45,688 bases of DNA, from assembly GCA_902493585.1 (NCBI GenBank), contig CABUPZ010000013.1, forward strand, positions 1 to 45,688. The letters run 5' to 3'. Below are positions 16,664-25,100 of this stretch, piece by piece. Within the stretch, counting starts at the first letter, position 1, and every line of letters begins with the position of its first letter. The notes under the pieces are model-generated. The model did no database searches and was not told the DNA's origin. It saw only the letters and a list, made by a program, of their open reading frames with translations. This DNA comes from an uncultured Fusicatenibacter sp. GTDB taxonomy: Bacteria > Bacillota > Clostridia > Lachnospirales > Lachnospiraceae. Made by a program: the position numbers and the translations under genes.

Positions 16664-17553
16664 AACCATTCAATATGCCGACGTAAACCTTCTTCTAATG
16701 GCGTAGACGGAAGCTTCACTCCGGCATTTTTCAGCTTTTCCAATGTGTAGCTTCTCTCACACAGATGTCCGGTAAACTCAGGATGTGCCTGCGCGTATCC
16801 TTCCAGCGGGATTTCTTCGATCGTCACCGGATGACCGGTAATTTTTCCGATCAGTTCATAATAGACACGATTCTCCACCGCCTTCGGTCCGCCGATACAG
16901 AAAATCTCATGAAACGTTTTTTCTTTGTCCACGCAGTCCAGCATACTTTCCGCAAAATCTTCCGCAAAAGTAGGCTGAGTCAAATACCTGCCTCCGCCCA
17001 CCAGACGCAGCGGACGGTCTGCACAGATATGCTCCAGAAGATCTTTCTGGCGGCTGTGCTCCGGATAACAGCCGATGAGAAATCCAGGACCGTAAATATG
17101 TCCCGGCCGAAACAGTGTCCAGTTCAGACGGCTGTCCTGCGCCGCAAGAAATACCTCTTCCATCTGCCGTTTCAGACCCGCGTAAGAAGAATCATGTACA
17201 TACGCCTCTCCGTTTTCATCCTGCGGAACCTTCTTGTGATCCGGATCGTAAACCGAATCCGTGGATACCACGATCAGCCGGTCCGTCACCTGTGGCAGCA
17301 GTTCCAGATCCTGCCTTCCATGTTCCGGTGTCATACAGATACAGTCAAAAACCGCATCCCATCTCATCTGGCAGTCCTTGATCGCTTTTGCAAATTCTTC
17401 CTCCTCGTTTCTGTCGACCGTGATTGGGTGGACTCCCTCAGGAAGAGAACGTTTTCCCCTGGTAACCGTCCATACTTCGCTTCCCTGCTTCAGCGCCATC
17501 CTTGCCAGTGTCCCGCTGAGACCGCCGCTTCCTCCCAAGATCAAAATCTTCAT
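16651..17553 (-). CDS. NAD-dependent epimerase/dehydratase family protein (extended SDR-like)
   Basis: 300 residues. The N-terminal dinucleotide site is MKILILGGSGGLSGTLARMA; VSTDSVYD carries the active-site serine, YAGLKRQMEE the Tyr-x-x-x-Lys pair, and LFRPGHIYGPG follows. Relatives modify nucleotide sugars or act as RNA-binding or reductase-like SDRs; the substrate here is unknown. ATG 17553 has GGAGG upstream and lies 14 nt after the HAAS-protein stop, so it is the third gene of a PadR-HAAS-epimerase run. The last codons (LERV and the TGA) are inside the repeat element 16591-16663, so the natural C-terminus may have been changed. Confidence 0.88.
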   Translation of the reverse strand: MKILILGGSGGLSGTLARMALKQGSEVWTVTRGKRSLPEGVHPITVDRNEEEEFAKAIKDCQMRWDAVFDCICMTPEHGRQDLELLPQVTDRLIVVSTDSVYDPDHKKVPQDENGEAYVHDSSYAGLKRQMEEVFLAAQDSRLNWTLFRPGHIYGPGFLIGCYPEHSRQKDLLEHICADRPLRLVGGGRYLTQPTFAEDFAESMLDCVDKEKTFHEIFCIGGPKAVENRVYYELIGKITGHPVTIEEIPLEGYAQAHPEFTGHLCERSYTLEKLKNAGVKLPSTPLEEGLRRHIEWLERV

Positions 17554-17567
17554 TTCTTCCTTACCTC

Positions 17568-18884
17568 CTACTCCTCAAACGATATTCTTCCCGTTCCGTC
17601 ATTGATTGAAATCTTCAGATTGTTCTCTCCCTGACCGCCTTCCAGAGATTCCCAGCTGCTCTGATCGCCGATCTCCAGCATCCCGTCTCCAACGGACGCT
17701 TTCCAGCGGTAATCTTCCTGTGCTCCTGCCAGAGTGCCCCGAATCACCCCGTCCCGGCATTCCAGTGATATTTCCGGACTCTCCAGCCTTTCTGCGCTGA
17801 TCACTCCATCTCTCAATGCTATAGTCATGGATTTGGACGCCGTCATGTCTCCTGTTTCCAGATAACCGTCGCTCATATCAAAAGAGATTGTCCCTGCATG
17901 GATGGTTCCGTTGTTTCTCCATGCACCGTCGGGAAGATGTACGTTCAGCTCTTCCACCTGCAGATTTCCTGTCTCAAAGTAGCCACTGTCGGAAGAAATG
18001 TCCAGACTGTCCAGTTCGATACCCTCCGGCAGAAAAATCACCACCGTATCGTCCCCTATTCTGTCCGCTCCGCTGATATTTTCCAGCGTTATTGTCTCGT
18101 TCTCAAACTCTGCCTGGATTCTGTCATTCTCACTGGTTTCCACCTGCAGAGTTTCCCCGGGCACCCGACAGAACAGAACTGCCGCTGCCGAAAGATTTAC
18201 ACGAATCCGCTGAATGCCCTTCCACGCCACAGGTGTATAAGCCTTCAGGATTACAATACCTTCCTGCTGAGTGGTGATCTGCCCCTGCGCATAATCATCC
18301 TCCATTCCATCCCAGCTTTCTTCTCCCGATGCAGCACTTTCCAGCTCCTGCTCGATCTCCTGAAATATTTGGTCACTTGTAACACGATCCAGCCCTTGGG
18401 ACAGACCATCTTCCAGGCTGCTTTCAACTTCATCCATGACATCGTCTATGATGCTGCCCACAAAGCCACTGGTCTCCCCGGCAAGTCCTTCCTCTTCCGG
18501 TCCCTCTGTATTTTCCTGTGAATATCTGACGATGGTTTCTGTCCGCACCGATGCAAAATTTACGATTCCTATGACAAGAAGCAGAACAAACACTGCCCCG
18601 ATCACTCCAAGAGCAATCCACAACGATGTACGGTTCTTTTTCGGCGGCGGCGGAGCCATTGGCTGCTCAAAGTTTCTTCGCCCGAACTCCTCCTGTCTGC
18701 CTCCGGAGTGGATCATCTGGGATACCTTCTCCGGGCTTCCCAGTTCCCGGATGACTTCCTGCTCCCGCTCCGGGCCTGCCGCTTCAAAGTACTGCTCATA
18801 ATAATCCAGGGCGTCATCCCGCTCATCCTTCGGCAGATCCATGAGCAATGTTTCCAGCCGGTATAAAAATTCCTGTTTACTCAT
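17568..18884 (-). CDS. HAAS (DUF1700) membrane protein with DUF4097-like beta-repeat domain
   Basis: 438 residues. Residues 1-62 are the HAAS helical domain (SKQEFLYRLETLL, DYYEQYFEAAG, IRELGSPEKVSQMI). A proline-rich linker precedes one transmembrane helix at 88-110 (LWIALGVIGAVFVLLLVIG). An acidic spacer (about 120-210) follows, and then DUF4097-type beta-helix repeats (LDSLDISSDSGYFETGNLQV, ETGDMTASKSMTIALRDG). HAAS proteins are nearly always next to PadR regulators and are thought to sense or signal at the membrane. The start overlaps the PadR stop by 4 nt (ATGA), showing coupling. Confidence 0.88.
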   Translation of the reverse strand: MSKQEFLYRLETLLMDLPKDERDDALDYYEQYFEAAGPEREQEVIRELGSPEKVSQMIHSGGRQEEFGRRNFEQPMAPPPPKKNRTSLWIALGVIGAVFVLLLVIGIVNFASVRTETIVRYSQENTEGPEEEGLAGETSGFVGSIIDDVMDEVESSLEDGLSQGLDRVTSDQIFQEIEQELESAASGEESWDGMEDDYAQGQITTQQEGIVILKAYTPVAWKGIQRIRVNLSAAAVLFCRVPGETLQVETSENDRIQAEFENETITLENISGADRIGDDTVVIFLPEGIELDSLDISSDSGYFETGNLQVEELNVHLPDGAWRNNGTIHAGTISFDMSDGYLETGDMTASKSMTIALRDGVISAERLESPEISLECRDGVIRGTLAGAQEDYRWKASVGDGMLEIGDQSSWESLEGGQGENNLKISINDGTGRISFEE

Positions 18885-19204
18885 ATCCCTTCCTCCTCGT
18901 CAAACAATCTGTTGATTTTTGCTGCATAATTTTTCCACTCGATCTTGTACAGACGAAGCTGTGCCTGCCCCTGCTCCGTGATCTTGTAATACCGCCGGTT
19001 CCGTCCGCCGAATTCCTGGTCGTATGTGCTCAGACATCCGTCTTTCTGCAGACGACGAAGCACAGGATACATGGTGGATTCGGATATGTCGAGTACCTTC
19101 CGGACATCCTGGGTAATCTTGTAGCCGTAGGTTCCATCCTCTTCCTTTCCCACAACCGCAAGAACTACCGCGTCCAGAAGAGCGGCTCCCGTGTTGAATA
19201 CCAT
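18881..19204 (-). CDS. PadR family transcriptional regulator
   Basis: 107 residues, the usual PadR size. It has a winged helix (LLDAVVLAVVGKEEDGTYGY, ISESTMYPVLRRLQKDGCLS, a wing with GRNRRYYKITEQG) and a C-terminal dimerisation helix. AAAGGAGG precedes the ATG. It is first in an operon with the HAAS protein and epimerase. The promoter upstream carries a 29-bp AT palindrome (19288-19316), so autorepression is likely. Confidence 0.92.
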   Translation of the reverse strand: MVFNTGAALLDAVVLAVVGKEEDGTYGYKITQDVRKVLDISESTMYPVLRRLQKDGCLSTYDQEFGGRNRRYYKITEQGQAQLRLYKIEWKNYAAKINRLFDEEEGI

Positions 19205-19287
19205 GCGATTCCTCCTTTCGTCCGCCGAAATGCATTATCTGTCTTCTACTTCTTGTTCATGAGATTCCGAAATCTTTTTTCTTTTTA

Positions 19288-19324
19288 TATAATATTATAT
19301 ATCATATAGTATTATACATGTCAA
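19288..19324 (-). promoter_or_regulatory. PadR promoter with embedded palindromic operator
   Basis: On the minus strand TTGACA (19324-19319) precedes TATATA or TATAAT at 17-19 nt. Between and over these boxes lies TATAATATTATAT-ATC-ATATAGTATTATA (arms 19288-19300 and 19304-19316, 12 of 13 paired). Such a position blocks RNA polymerase when a repressor binds. Confidence 0.65.
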
Positions 19325-19477
19325 TATATACGATATTTCTTTTCCTACCGTTTTTTCTTTCTGGCAAATTGGCACAGACGTATCTCCTACACGACAGAGA
19401 GGGAACTTCCTTCCTGCAATCTGCACGCTCCACTTTGCAGCTTCTTTCCCGGGTCATCTCAGAGGATATCTTCAAAT

Positions 19478-19536
19478 AAAAAACACCGGCTCAATCACCT
19501 TTTTCATTTTCCATACGTGACTGAGCCGATGCCTTT
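19478..19536 (-). terminator. Hairpin terminator after the DUF3795 pseudogene
   Basis: On the minus strand ATCGGCTCAGTCAC pairs with GTGATTGAGCCGGTG across about 20 nt and is followed by a run of T. The stretch 19340-19470 beyond it shows no gene. Confidence 0.6.
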
Positions 19537-19565
19537 TTCCACACCTGCTGCTTAAAAATATTTTC

Positions 19566-19812
19566 TCAATCTTTCCGTCTTTTTTTGTAACAGACGATGC
19601 GCGGCTCTGTTCCAGCACACTTGTAATCGCACACGAGAAGGTACCTGTCGTCTGCGACGATTCCATAGCACCTCTCACTTCCCGGAATCTCAATCTGATT
19701 TCCCAGATACACCTTGTTGTCTTCCAGCAGCTTTACTGTTTTTCTGGCATCCGCCGCACTCTTCCCTTCTGCCGCACTGGCTGCAGCAGTCTGCTCCGCA
19801 AATTGATTTCAT
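19566..19812 (-). pseudogene. DUF3795-like cysteine-rich protein, internally deleted and frameshifted
   Basis: From ATG 19812 (AAAGGA upstream) the frame reads MKSICGADCCSQCGRREECG then GCQKN, a DUF3795 N-terminus, and soon hits a stop. In another frame DNKVYLGNQIEIPGSERCYG and IVADDRYLLVCDYKCAG run to a stop at 19566; I recognise this as the usual C-terminal end of such proteins in Lachnospiraceae (from memory, not searched). The middle part is missing and the two halves are out of frame, so the gene is dead. The terminator remains at 19478-19536. Confidence 0.6.
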
Positions 19813-19968
19813 ATCTTTTTCCTTTCTGCTCTTTATACTTGAGCGTATTTCATTCACTCTGTGTCATCATTATTTCTTTTTCATGTATTGTATCCGATTT
19901 TATCCAATTTGACAATAAGACTTCAATTTTTATTACACAAAATTTAAAAATTGTGTTCTAAAAATTTC

Positions 19969-19997
19969 TTGATATCTTAACACTCCTGTGGCACAAT
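19969..19997 (+). promoter_or_regulatory. Promoter of the abiEi-like gene
   Basis: TTGATA and CACAAT with a 17-nt spacer. Just upstream ACACAA...TTGTGT (19935-19956) and, downstream, AACATA...TATGTT (about 20006-20029) are small inverted repeats. AbiEi proteins are known to bind inverted repeats in their own promoter, so these are candidate operators. Confidence 0.5.
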
Positions 19998-20045
19998 GTT
20001 TTCGAACATATTTTCGATATTTTATGTTTTGAGGTTGGTGAACAG

Positions 20046-20651
20046 ATGAACAAGATTGAAGCCGTAAAAAAAATTATAAAGAGGACTGGCGGCATTGCCA
20101 AAACCGCTGATTTCGTTTCTAAGGGACTTTCTAATTACGATGTAGCCAGTCTATGTAAAAAGGGTTATATCGAGCGTGTCAGACATGGCTATTACCAACT
20201 CGCTGAACAAGAAAATATAAAAGAAGAGCAACTGCTCGCTGCTCTCCTTCCTGAAAGCATTGTTTGTGTTGAGTCGGCACTATTTTATTACGGATATAGC
20301 GATTTCGCGCCAAGGCAATGGTCAATCGCTGTTCCCCGCACATTTTCACGAACCAAACTAAAGGTGGACGCTCTTGCGATAAAAGTATATTTTGTACAGC
20401 CTGCCCAATTTGAAATTGGAAAAACGATTGAAACCTTTAACGGGGTAAAGCTTGCTGTTTATGATCGTGAGCGCACCATTTGCGACTGTTTTAAATATCG
20501 TACAAAACTGGACAATGAAATTTTTAACAAGGCTCTCAATGCCTATGCTGCCGATGAAAAGAAAAACCTGAGCAACCTTTCAAGGTATGCAAAAGAAATG
20601 CGGGTTGATAAAAAATTAATGAATGTAATGGAAGTGCTGCTCAATGGCTGA
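20046..20651 (+). CDS. AbiEi-type antitoxin (type IV toxin-antitoxin)
   Basis: 201 residues. An N-terminal winged helix (IIKRTGGIAKTADFVSKGLS, VASLCKKGYIERVRHGYYQL) leads into the AbiEi antitoxin C-domain (LPESIVCVESALFYYGYSDF, PRQWSIAVPRTFSRTKL, VKLAVYDRERTICDCFKYR). The known partner AbiEii is a nucleotidyltransferase toxin; AbiEi represses the operon and neutralises it. Here the frame is complete but the toxin gene that starts within its last codons stops after 13 codons (20644-20685). Base use is more A/T-rich than the flanking genes, in line with acquisition by transfer. The antitoxin is therefore an orphan and may still repress related operons elsewhere. Confidence 0.88.
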   Translation: MNKIEAVKKIIKRTGGIAKTADFVSKGLSNYDVASLCKKGYIERVRHGYYQLAEQENIKEEQLLAALLPESIVCVESALFYYGYSDFAPRQWSIAVPRTFSRTKLKVDALAIKVYFVQPAQFEIGKTIETFNGVKLAVYDRERTICDCFKYRTKLDNEIFNKALNAYAADEKKNLSNLSRYAKEMRVDKKLMNVMEVLLNG

Positions 20652-20685
20652 TATCGCTGCTTCCGTGCTTGCACGGCGAACGTAG
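20644..20685 (+). pseudogene. AbiEii toxin gene, only the first 13 codons remain
   Basis: ATG 20644 overlaps the antitoxin stop by 8 nt, the normal AbiEi/AbiEii arrangement, and encodes MADIAASVLARRT before TAG. MADIAASVLARL is a start I know from AbiEii-type toxins (recall, not searched). Directly after it the sequence runs into the convergent VOC gene with no further toxin sequence. The break is therefore a deletion, not a point mutation. Confidence 0.7.
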
Positions 20686-20702
20686 GTACTTTTCCGTTCT
20701 TC

Positions 20703-21065
20703 TTACATTGGGCTCCCTACTTCAATCAGATTCCCGTCCGGATCATAAAAGCGAAGAACCTTCTGCCCCCAGCTGTGTGTCATCAGACGATGGACATACT
20801 TCGTAGACGGGTACAGATTTTCAAGCTTTTGAGCAAATCCCTCGATATCTCTTTCCTCAAAATACAGCTCACAGGAATTGCTTTCCGGAACAATCTCTTT
20901 TCCAAGAAACTTCCTCCATATCCCCTCTTCCTGGAGCACAAGTCCTTCCGTCAGGATCACATTCCCGTCAAAATCCCGTATTACTTCCAGTCCAAACAGA
21001 TCATGGTAAAACTGTTTCGATTTCTCGATATCTTTTACCACAATCAATATATTTTTCAGTTTCAC
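20703..21065 (-). CDS. VOC family (glyoxalase/bleomycin-resistance fold) protein
   Basis: 120 residues with two beta-alpha-beta-beta-beta units: KNILIVVKDIEKSKQFYHDL near the start and VLRFYDPDGNLIEVGSPM at the end, where the metal-ligand Glu (LIEVG) is visible. Members are small metal-dependent lyases, dioxygenases or drug-binding proteins; the substrate is not evident. The start is GTG 21065, overlapping the upstream stop as GTGA, so it is coupled to the 110-residue protein upstream. Confidence 0.85.
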   Translation of the reverse strand: MKLKNILIVVKDIEKSKQFYHDLFGLEVIRDFDGNVILTEGLVLQEEGIWRKFLGKEIVPESNSCELYFEERDIEGFAQKLENLYPSTKYVHRLMTHSWGQKVLRFYDPDGNLIEVGSPM

Positions 21066-21394
21066 TGCTTTCTGCCTCCCGCAAATTTTACCCTTTCCCT
21101 TAGTTGCTCACTGAATCCGTCCAGGTCTTCCAGACTGATGGCTCCTTCCTCAAGCAGACAGATGATATTATGGATCATTTTTGATCGGCTCATTTGCACC
21201 TGAACACCTGCTTTTTTCTGATCTTGCCAGATTCGTTTTTCCAACTTCCAGAATTTTGTGGATGGATTTTCCTCTCCGTTCAGCAGCTCCACATATTCTT
21301 TGTTCAGTCTTTCCATATACGCTTCCTGCCAGACAACAATCTTCTTTCTGAAAAGTTTCCAGTCTTTTTCTGTAAATCCCTGATCCTGCATCAT
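21062..21394 (-). CDS. Small conserved-looking protein of unknown function
   Basis: 110 residues, MMQDQGFTEKDWKLFRKKIV then a helical, charged protein rich in Lys, Glu and Trp (FWKLEKRIWQDQKKAGVQVQ) ending EQLRERVKFAGGRKQ. No membrane segment or catalytic motif is visible. GGAGGG lies 6 nt before ATG 21394; the frame is open back to 21457 without a ribosome site. It sits between GNAT (66 nt upstream) and VOC (4-nt overlap). Similar proteins are sometimes labelled multidrug transporter in databases, which the sequence does not support. Confidence 0.7.
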   Translation of the reverse strand: MMQDQGFTEKDWKLFRKKIVVWQEAYMERLNKEYVELLNGEENPSTKFWKLEKRIWQDQKKAGVQVQMSRSKMIHNIICLLEEGAISLEDLDGFSEQLRERVKFAGGRKQ

Positions 21395-21460
21395 TGTTTT
21401 CCCTCCCTGCAGTACACCATACATTCTTGCTGAATATCGCTGCACTTTTTTCTTCACGAC

Positions 21461-21952
21461 TTATAATCTGCACACCATAAGATACTCTTCATCGCTTTCT
21501 TTCCTGATCCTGAATCCTGCAGCCAAATACAGATTCACCGCGTAATTGGCTTTTTGAACGGAAAGCGACACCCTCCGATACCCCTGTTTCTTCAGTAGGT
21601 CGAGCATACTGGTCAGAAGCTGTGTGCCAATTCCCCGTCCCCGATATTCGGGATACAGAGAAATTGCCAGCGAAGGAGTCTCGTCATCCACATGTCCATA
21701 ATCATTCATAATCCTTACCCAGACTGCGCCAACTGCCCGTCCTTCCACATCCGCTACCAGGCAGTGATCGTCTGCATACTCACCAAAATGCTCTGTATAA
21801 ACGCTCAATTCCGGCAGTTCAATAATATTCCGTTCCGGTGGCTCTTTGCCCTCTGGAACAAAGATTGCCTCATACAGAAAATCTTGCAGCAATTCTGTTT
21901 CGTCCTCTCTCAATTTCCGGATCACACACTGCTTCTTGTATGGATGATTCAC
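21461..21952 (-). CDS. GNAT family N-acetyltransferase
   Basis: 163 residues. The acetyl-CoA site is SLYPEYRGRGIGTQLLTSML (R/Q-x-x-G-x-G/A motif), followed by VSLSVQKANYAVNLYLAAGF, the usual GNAT C-terminal block. The acceptor is unknown. I chose GTG 21952 since GAGG lies 8 nt before it; GTG 21961 and 21958 are in frame but too close to that site. The region directly upstream is filled by the structured repeat 21975-22146, which would form the mRNA leader. Confidence 0.85.
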   Translation of the reverse strand: MNHPYKKQCVIRKLREDETELLQDFLYEAIFVPEGKEPPERNIIELPELSVYTEHFGEYADDHCLVADVEGRAVGAVWVRIMNDYGHVDDETPSLAISLYPEYRGRGIGTQLLTSMLDLLKKQGYRRVSLSVQKANYAVNLYLAAGFRIRKESDEEYLMVCRL

Positions 21953-21974
21953 TTCCACCACCTCTTTTTATTCC

Positions 21975-22146
21975 CGCGGGCAACGAGCCAAGCGGACATG
22001 CTTGCATGTCCATTTGGCGGTGCTGTGTGCCGGCGGCACACGGTCAGCACCGACCGAAACGAAGTGTAGACCTGCCGCGAGGGGCAAATACCTCGCAGCT
22101 CTGCTGCGTTACAAATTTGATGCCCGTAGCTTGCTGCGGGGTTTTT
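21975..22146. repeat. 172-nt multi-hairpin repeat element between addA and GNAT
   Basis: Outer ends CCCGC/GCGGG with GGGCAACGAGC and GCTTGC-type neighbours. Inside are GGACATG-CTTG-CATGTCC, GTGTGCC-GGC-GGCACAC enclosed by GGTGCT/AGCACC, GCGAGG/CCTCGC and GCAG-CTCT-CTGC. At least four stems are nearly perfect. No protein is credible. I recall close relatives in several Lachnospiraceae genomes, where they give rise to spurious small ORFs; this is recall, not a search. Confidence 0.8.
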
Positions 22147-22175
22147 GACTTTTCGGAAACATCTTTTTTCTTTCA

Positions 22176-25100
22176 TCATCCCCTGCACTCCAACGCCTTC
22201 CCCAAAGAAAACGAATACAAATACATCTTCTTCACCCGTTTCCCCGTCAGCCGTTCCAGCGCTTCCCGGTAGTACAGCAGCTGTTTCCGGTAACGTTCCA
22301 CCAGGATCTTTCCATTTTTATCCGGCGCCCAGTCCGTCTTATAATCCACGATCACCAATCCGTCCGGTTCCTCAAAGTATGCATCGATAATTCCCTGCAC
22401 CAGGATTTTCTCCTGCTCCGGATAATCTTCCCGGATCTGAGATGCCGGGACTGCCATGACAAACGGCTGCTCCGTATGCAGACTTCCGTTCTGATATGCC
22501 TTTTTCATCCGCTGACCAAGCATTCCCTTGGCAAACCACACAAGGTCACGCACCCGAACGGAGTCCGCCTCCTCCCGGCTCATTTTATTTTCTTCCTGAA
22601 GCGTCTCAATCTGCGCCCGCACCTGCTCCTCGGAGTCCGCTCTCGTAAAATCCAGACATTCCAGAATCTTGTGGTAAGCAGTTCCCCGGGCCGCTCCCTG
22701 CAGCACCTTCTCTTCCCTCTGCATAAACGCGGGAACAATCGGCACAAACTCCTCTTCCTGCTCCGCTTCCGCTTCATACATCCGCTCGCCGGCTTCCTCT
22801 TCTTCTTCCCCGGCGCGTTTCAGCTCGCTGACCGTCATTTTTGCCGGCAGCTCGGTCACCCGTTCAAACGGATAGCGGAACGAAAAGTTTTCTTCCAAGA
22901 GCTTCGCTGTCTCCGGATCATAAACTTTTTCCAGATCCAGATGAAGCAGCTCTTCTTTCTTCACCTGCAGATTCATCTGATACAGCAGTTCCTCTTCCAC
23001 CATGTTCTGCGGCTGCTCACAGCGAACCACCACCGGAGGTTCCTGCGGATTGCCCGCCGAACCACTTTCCCTGTCACCCTGCGCCTTTTTCAGACAGATT
23101 CCCGGAATTCCCAGCTCATACTTTTCATACAGCGGGATCATGCACCTGCTTCCTGCCAGAGCCGGAAGCACCCAGTCCAGATAGGAGGATGCCGACGACA
23201 GCGCCGGATACGGCAGTGCCTGGACCGAAGCCTCTGCCAGGGATGCACATCTTCGAACCAGCTGCTCCAGTTTGTCCACCGCACCGGTGAGGATCAGCTT
23301 CTCTTTCGCACGGGTCAGCGCCACATAGAGCACCCGCATCTCCTCCGCCAGGTTTTCCATCGCCAATGCCTTCCGAAGCACCTGTTTCTGGACAGACGCC
23401 GACTTTTCCCGCCGCTTTGGCCGTATCACATCCGCTCCGATGCCAAGTCCGGCATGAAGCACCAGCGCCGCACGGCTGTCCGACTGATTGAATTTCTTTC
23501 CCATTCCTGAGACAAATACGATTGGAAATTCCAGTCCCTTGCTCTTATGAATACTCATGATCCGCACCGTATCCGCGCTCTCTCCCTGAATATTTACCTC
23601 TCCGAAATCCACCTCATACTTCTGAAGCTGCTGGATATAACGGACAAAGTGAAACAGGCCCCGGTAACTGGTGGACTCGAAATCCACCGCTTTTTCGATC
23701 AGCATCTGCAGGTTCGCTTTTCTCTGTTCCCCACCCGGAAGCGCCGCCGCGTATCCGCTGTATCCGGTCCGTTCCAGGATTTCCGTCAACAGTTCATGGA
23801 TCGGCGTATACGGCACTTTCCTCCGCATTTCTTCCAACAGAGAAAGAAAGTCCCGGAGTTTTCCGCGCAGCGTGTCATCCTCACCGTTTTCCGCGTACTC
23901 CGCACATGCCTCATAGATTTTCTTATCCTTTCCGATGCATTGAATATCCGCCAGTTCCTTTGCGCTGCATCCAACCATCGGAGAACGAAGCACTGCGGCA
24001 AATGGGATCTCCTGCATCGGATTGTCGCAGATCTGGAGATAATTCAGAACCGTCACAACCTCCCGTGCGGAAAAATATCCGGTTCTGGAAGTACAGTAAG
24101 CCGGAATTCCCGACGCCTGCAGCACCCGCTGGAACGTCTCCGCCCATCCGCTGACCGTGCGCAGCAGAATCACAATATCCCGGTAGGACGCCGGGCGGCA
24201 GGTACCTGTTTCTTTGTCCAGCACCTGCTCCTTGCCGACCAGTTCCCGAATGCGCGCAGCCACCATATGACACTCCGCCTCGATCATTGTCTCCCGGCTG
24301 TGGTCGTCCTCCAGCTCCGGCGCTTTCCGGTCCAGAAGAAGGATCTCTGTATGGTAAGCGTCCTGATCTGCCGTATGCACTCCGTCGGAAGATTCCGAAA
24401 AAGCATTCTCCGGCTGTAAATCAGATGGTATCTCCGGGAACACTGCCCCCGGATAAAGGCTTGCGGCATCGTCGTACACAATTCCGCCCAGATCTTCACA
24501 CATCACCCTCCGGAAAATATAATTTGCCGTCGCCAGCACCTGCTCACGGCTCCGGAAATTCCTGTGCAGATCGATCCGCCGGCAGTTCTGCCTGATCTGC
24601 CGCTCTTCTCTCTTTTCCTCCGTCTCTGTTTCTTCCGTTATATCTGCTGCATCTGCCACGTTTGGCGCTTCCGTCTTCGTCGTGTTTTCCCCTTCTGACT
24701 TCGCCTCATCCACTGTGCGTGCTTCCTCTTTGTCTGCCGCATCCTCTCTCTGATACGTCCGGTACTTCTCAAGAAACAACTCTGGCCGCGCCAGGCGGAA
24801 GCCGTAAATGCTCTGTTTGATATCACCGACCATAAACCGGTTCCAGATCCCGTCCTCTTCCCCGGACACCGCCGACAGCAGCGCCTCCTGAATAAAGTTG
24901 CTGTCCTGGTACTCGTCGATCATGATCTCCCGGTACTGCTGTGCCAGCTCTTTCGCAGCATCTGTGCGGATCAGCCGCCCGTCCTCCTTTCTCAACAGGA
25001 TCTTCAGCGCAAAATGCTCCAGATCTGAATAATCCAGAAGATTCTTTTTCCGCTTCTTCTCCGCAAACAATTCCGTAAACCGCAGCGTCAGGCGGATCAG

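Noticed and set aside
21838..22272. Small plus-strand proteins across the addA-GNAT gap
   Set aside because: They are read through the multi-hairpin repeat; such frames recur wherever the repeat occurs and are not supported by start signals.
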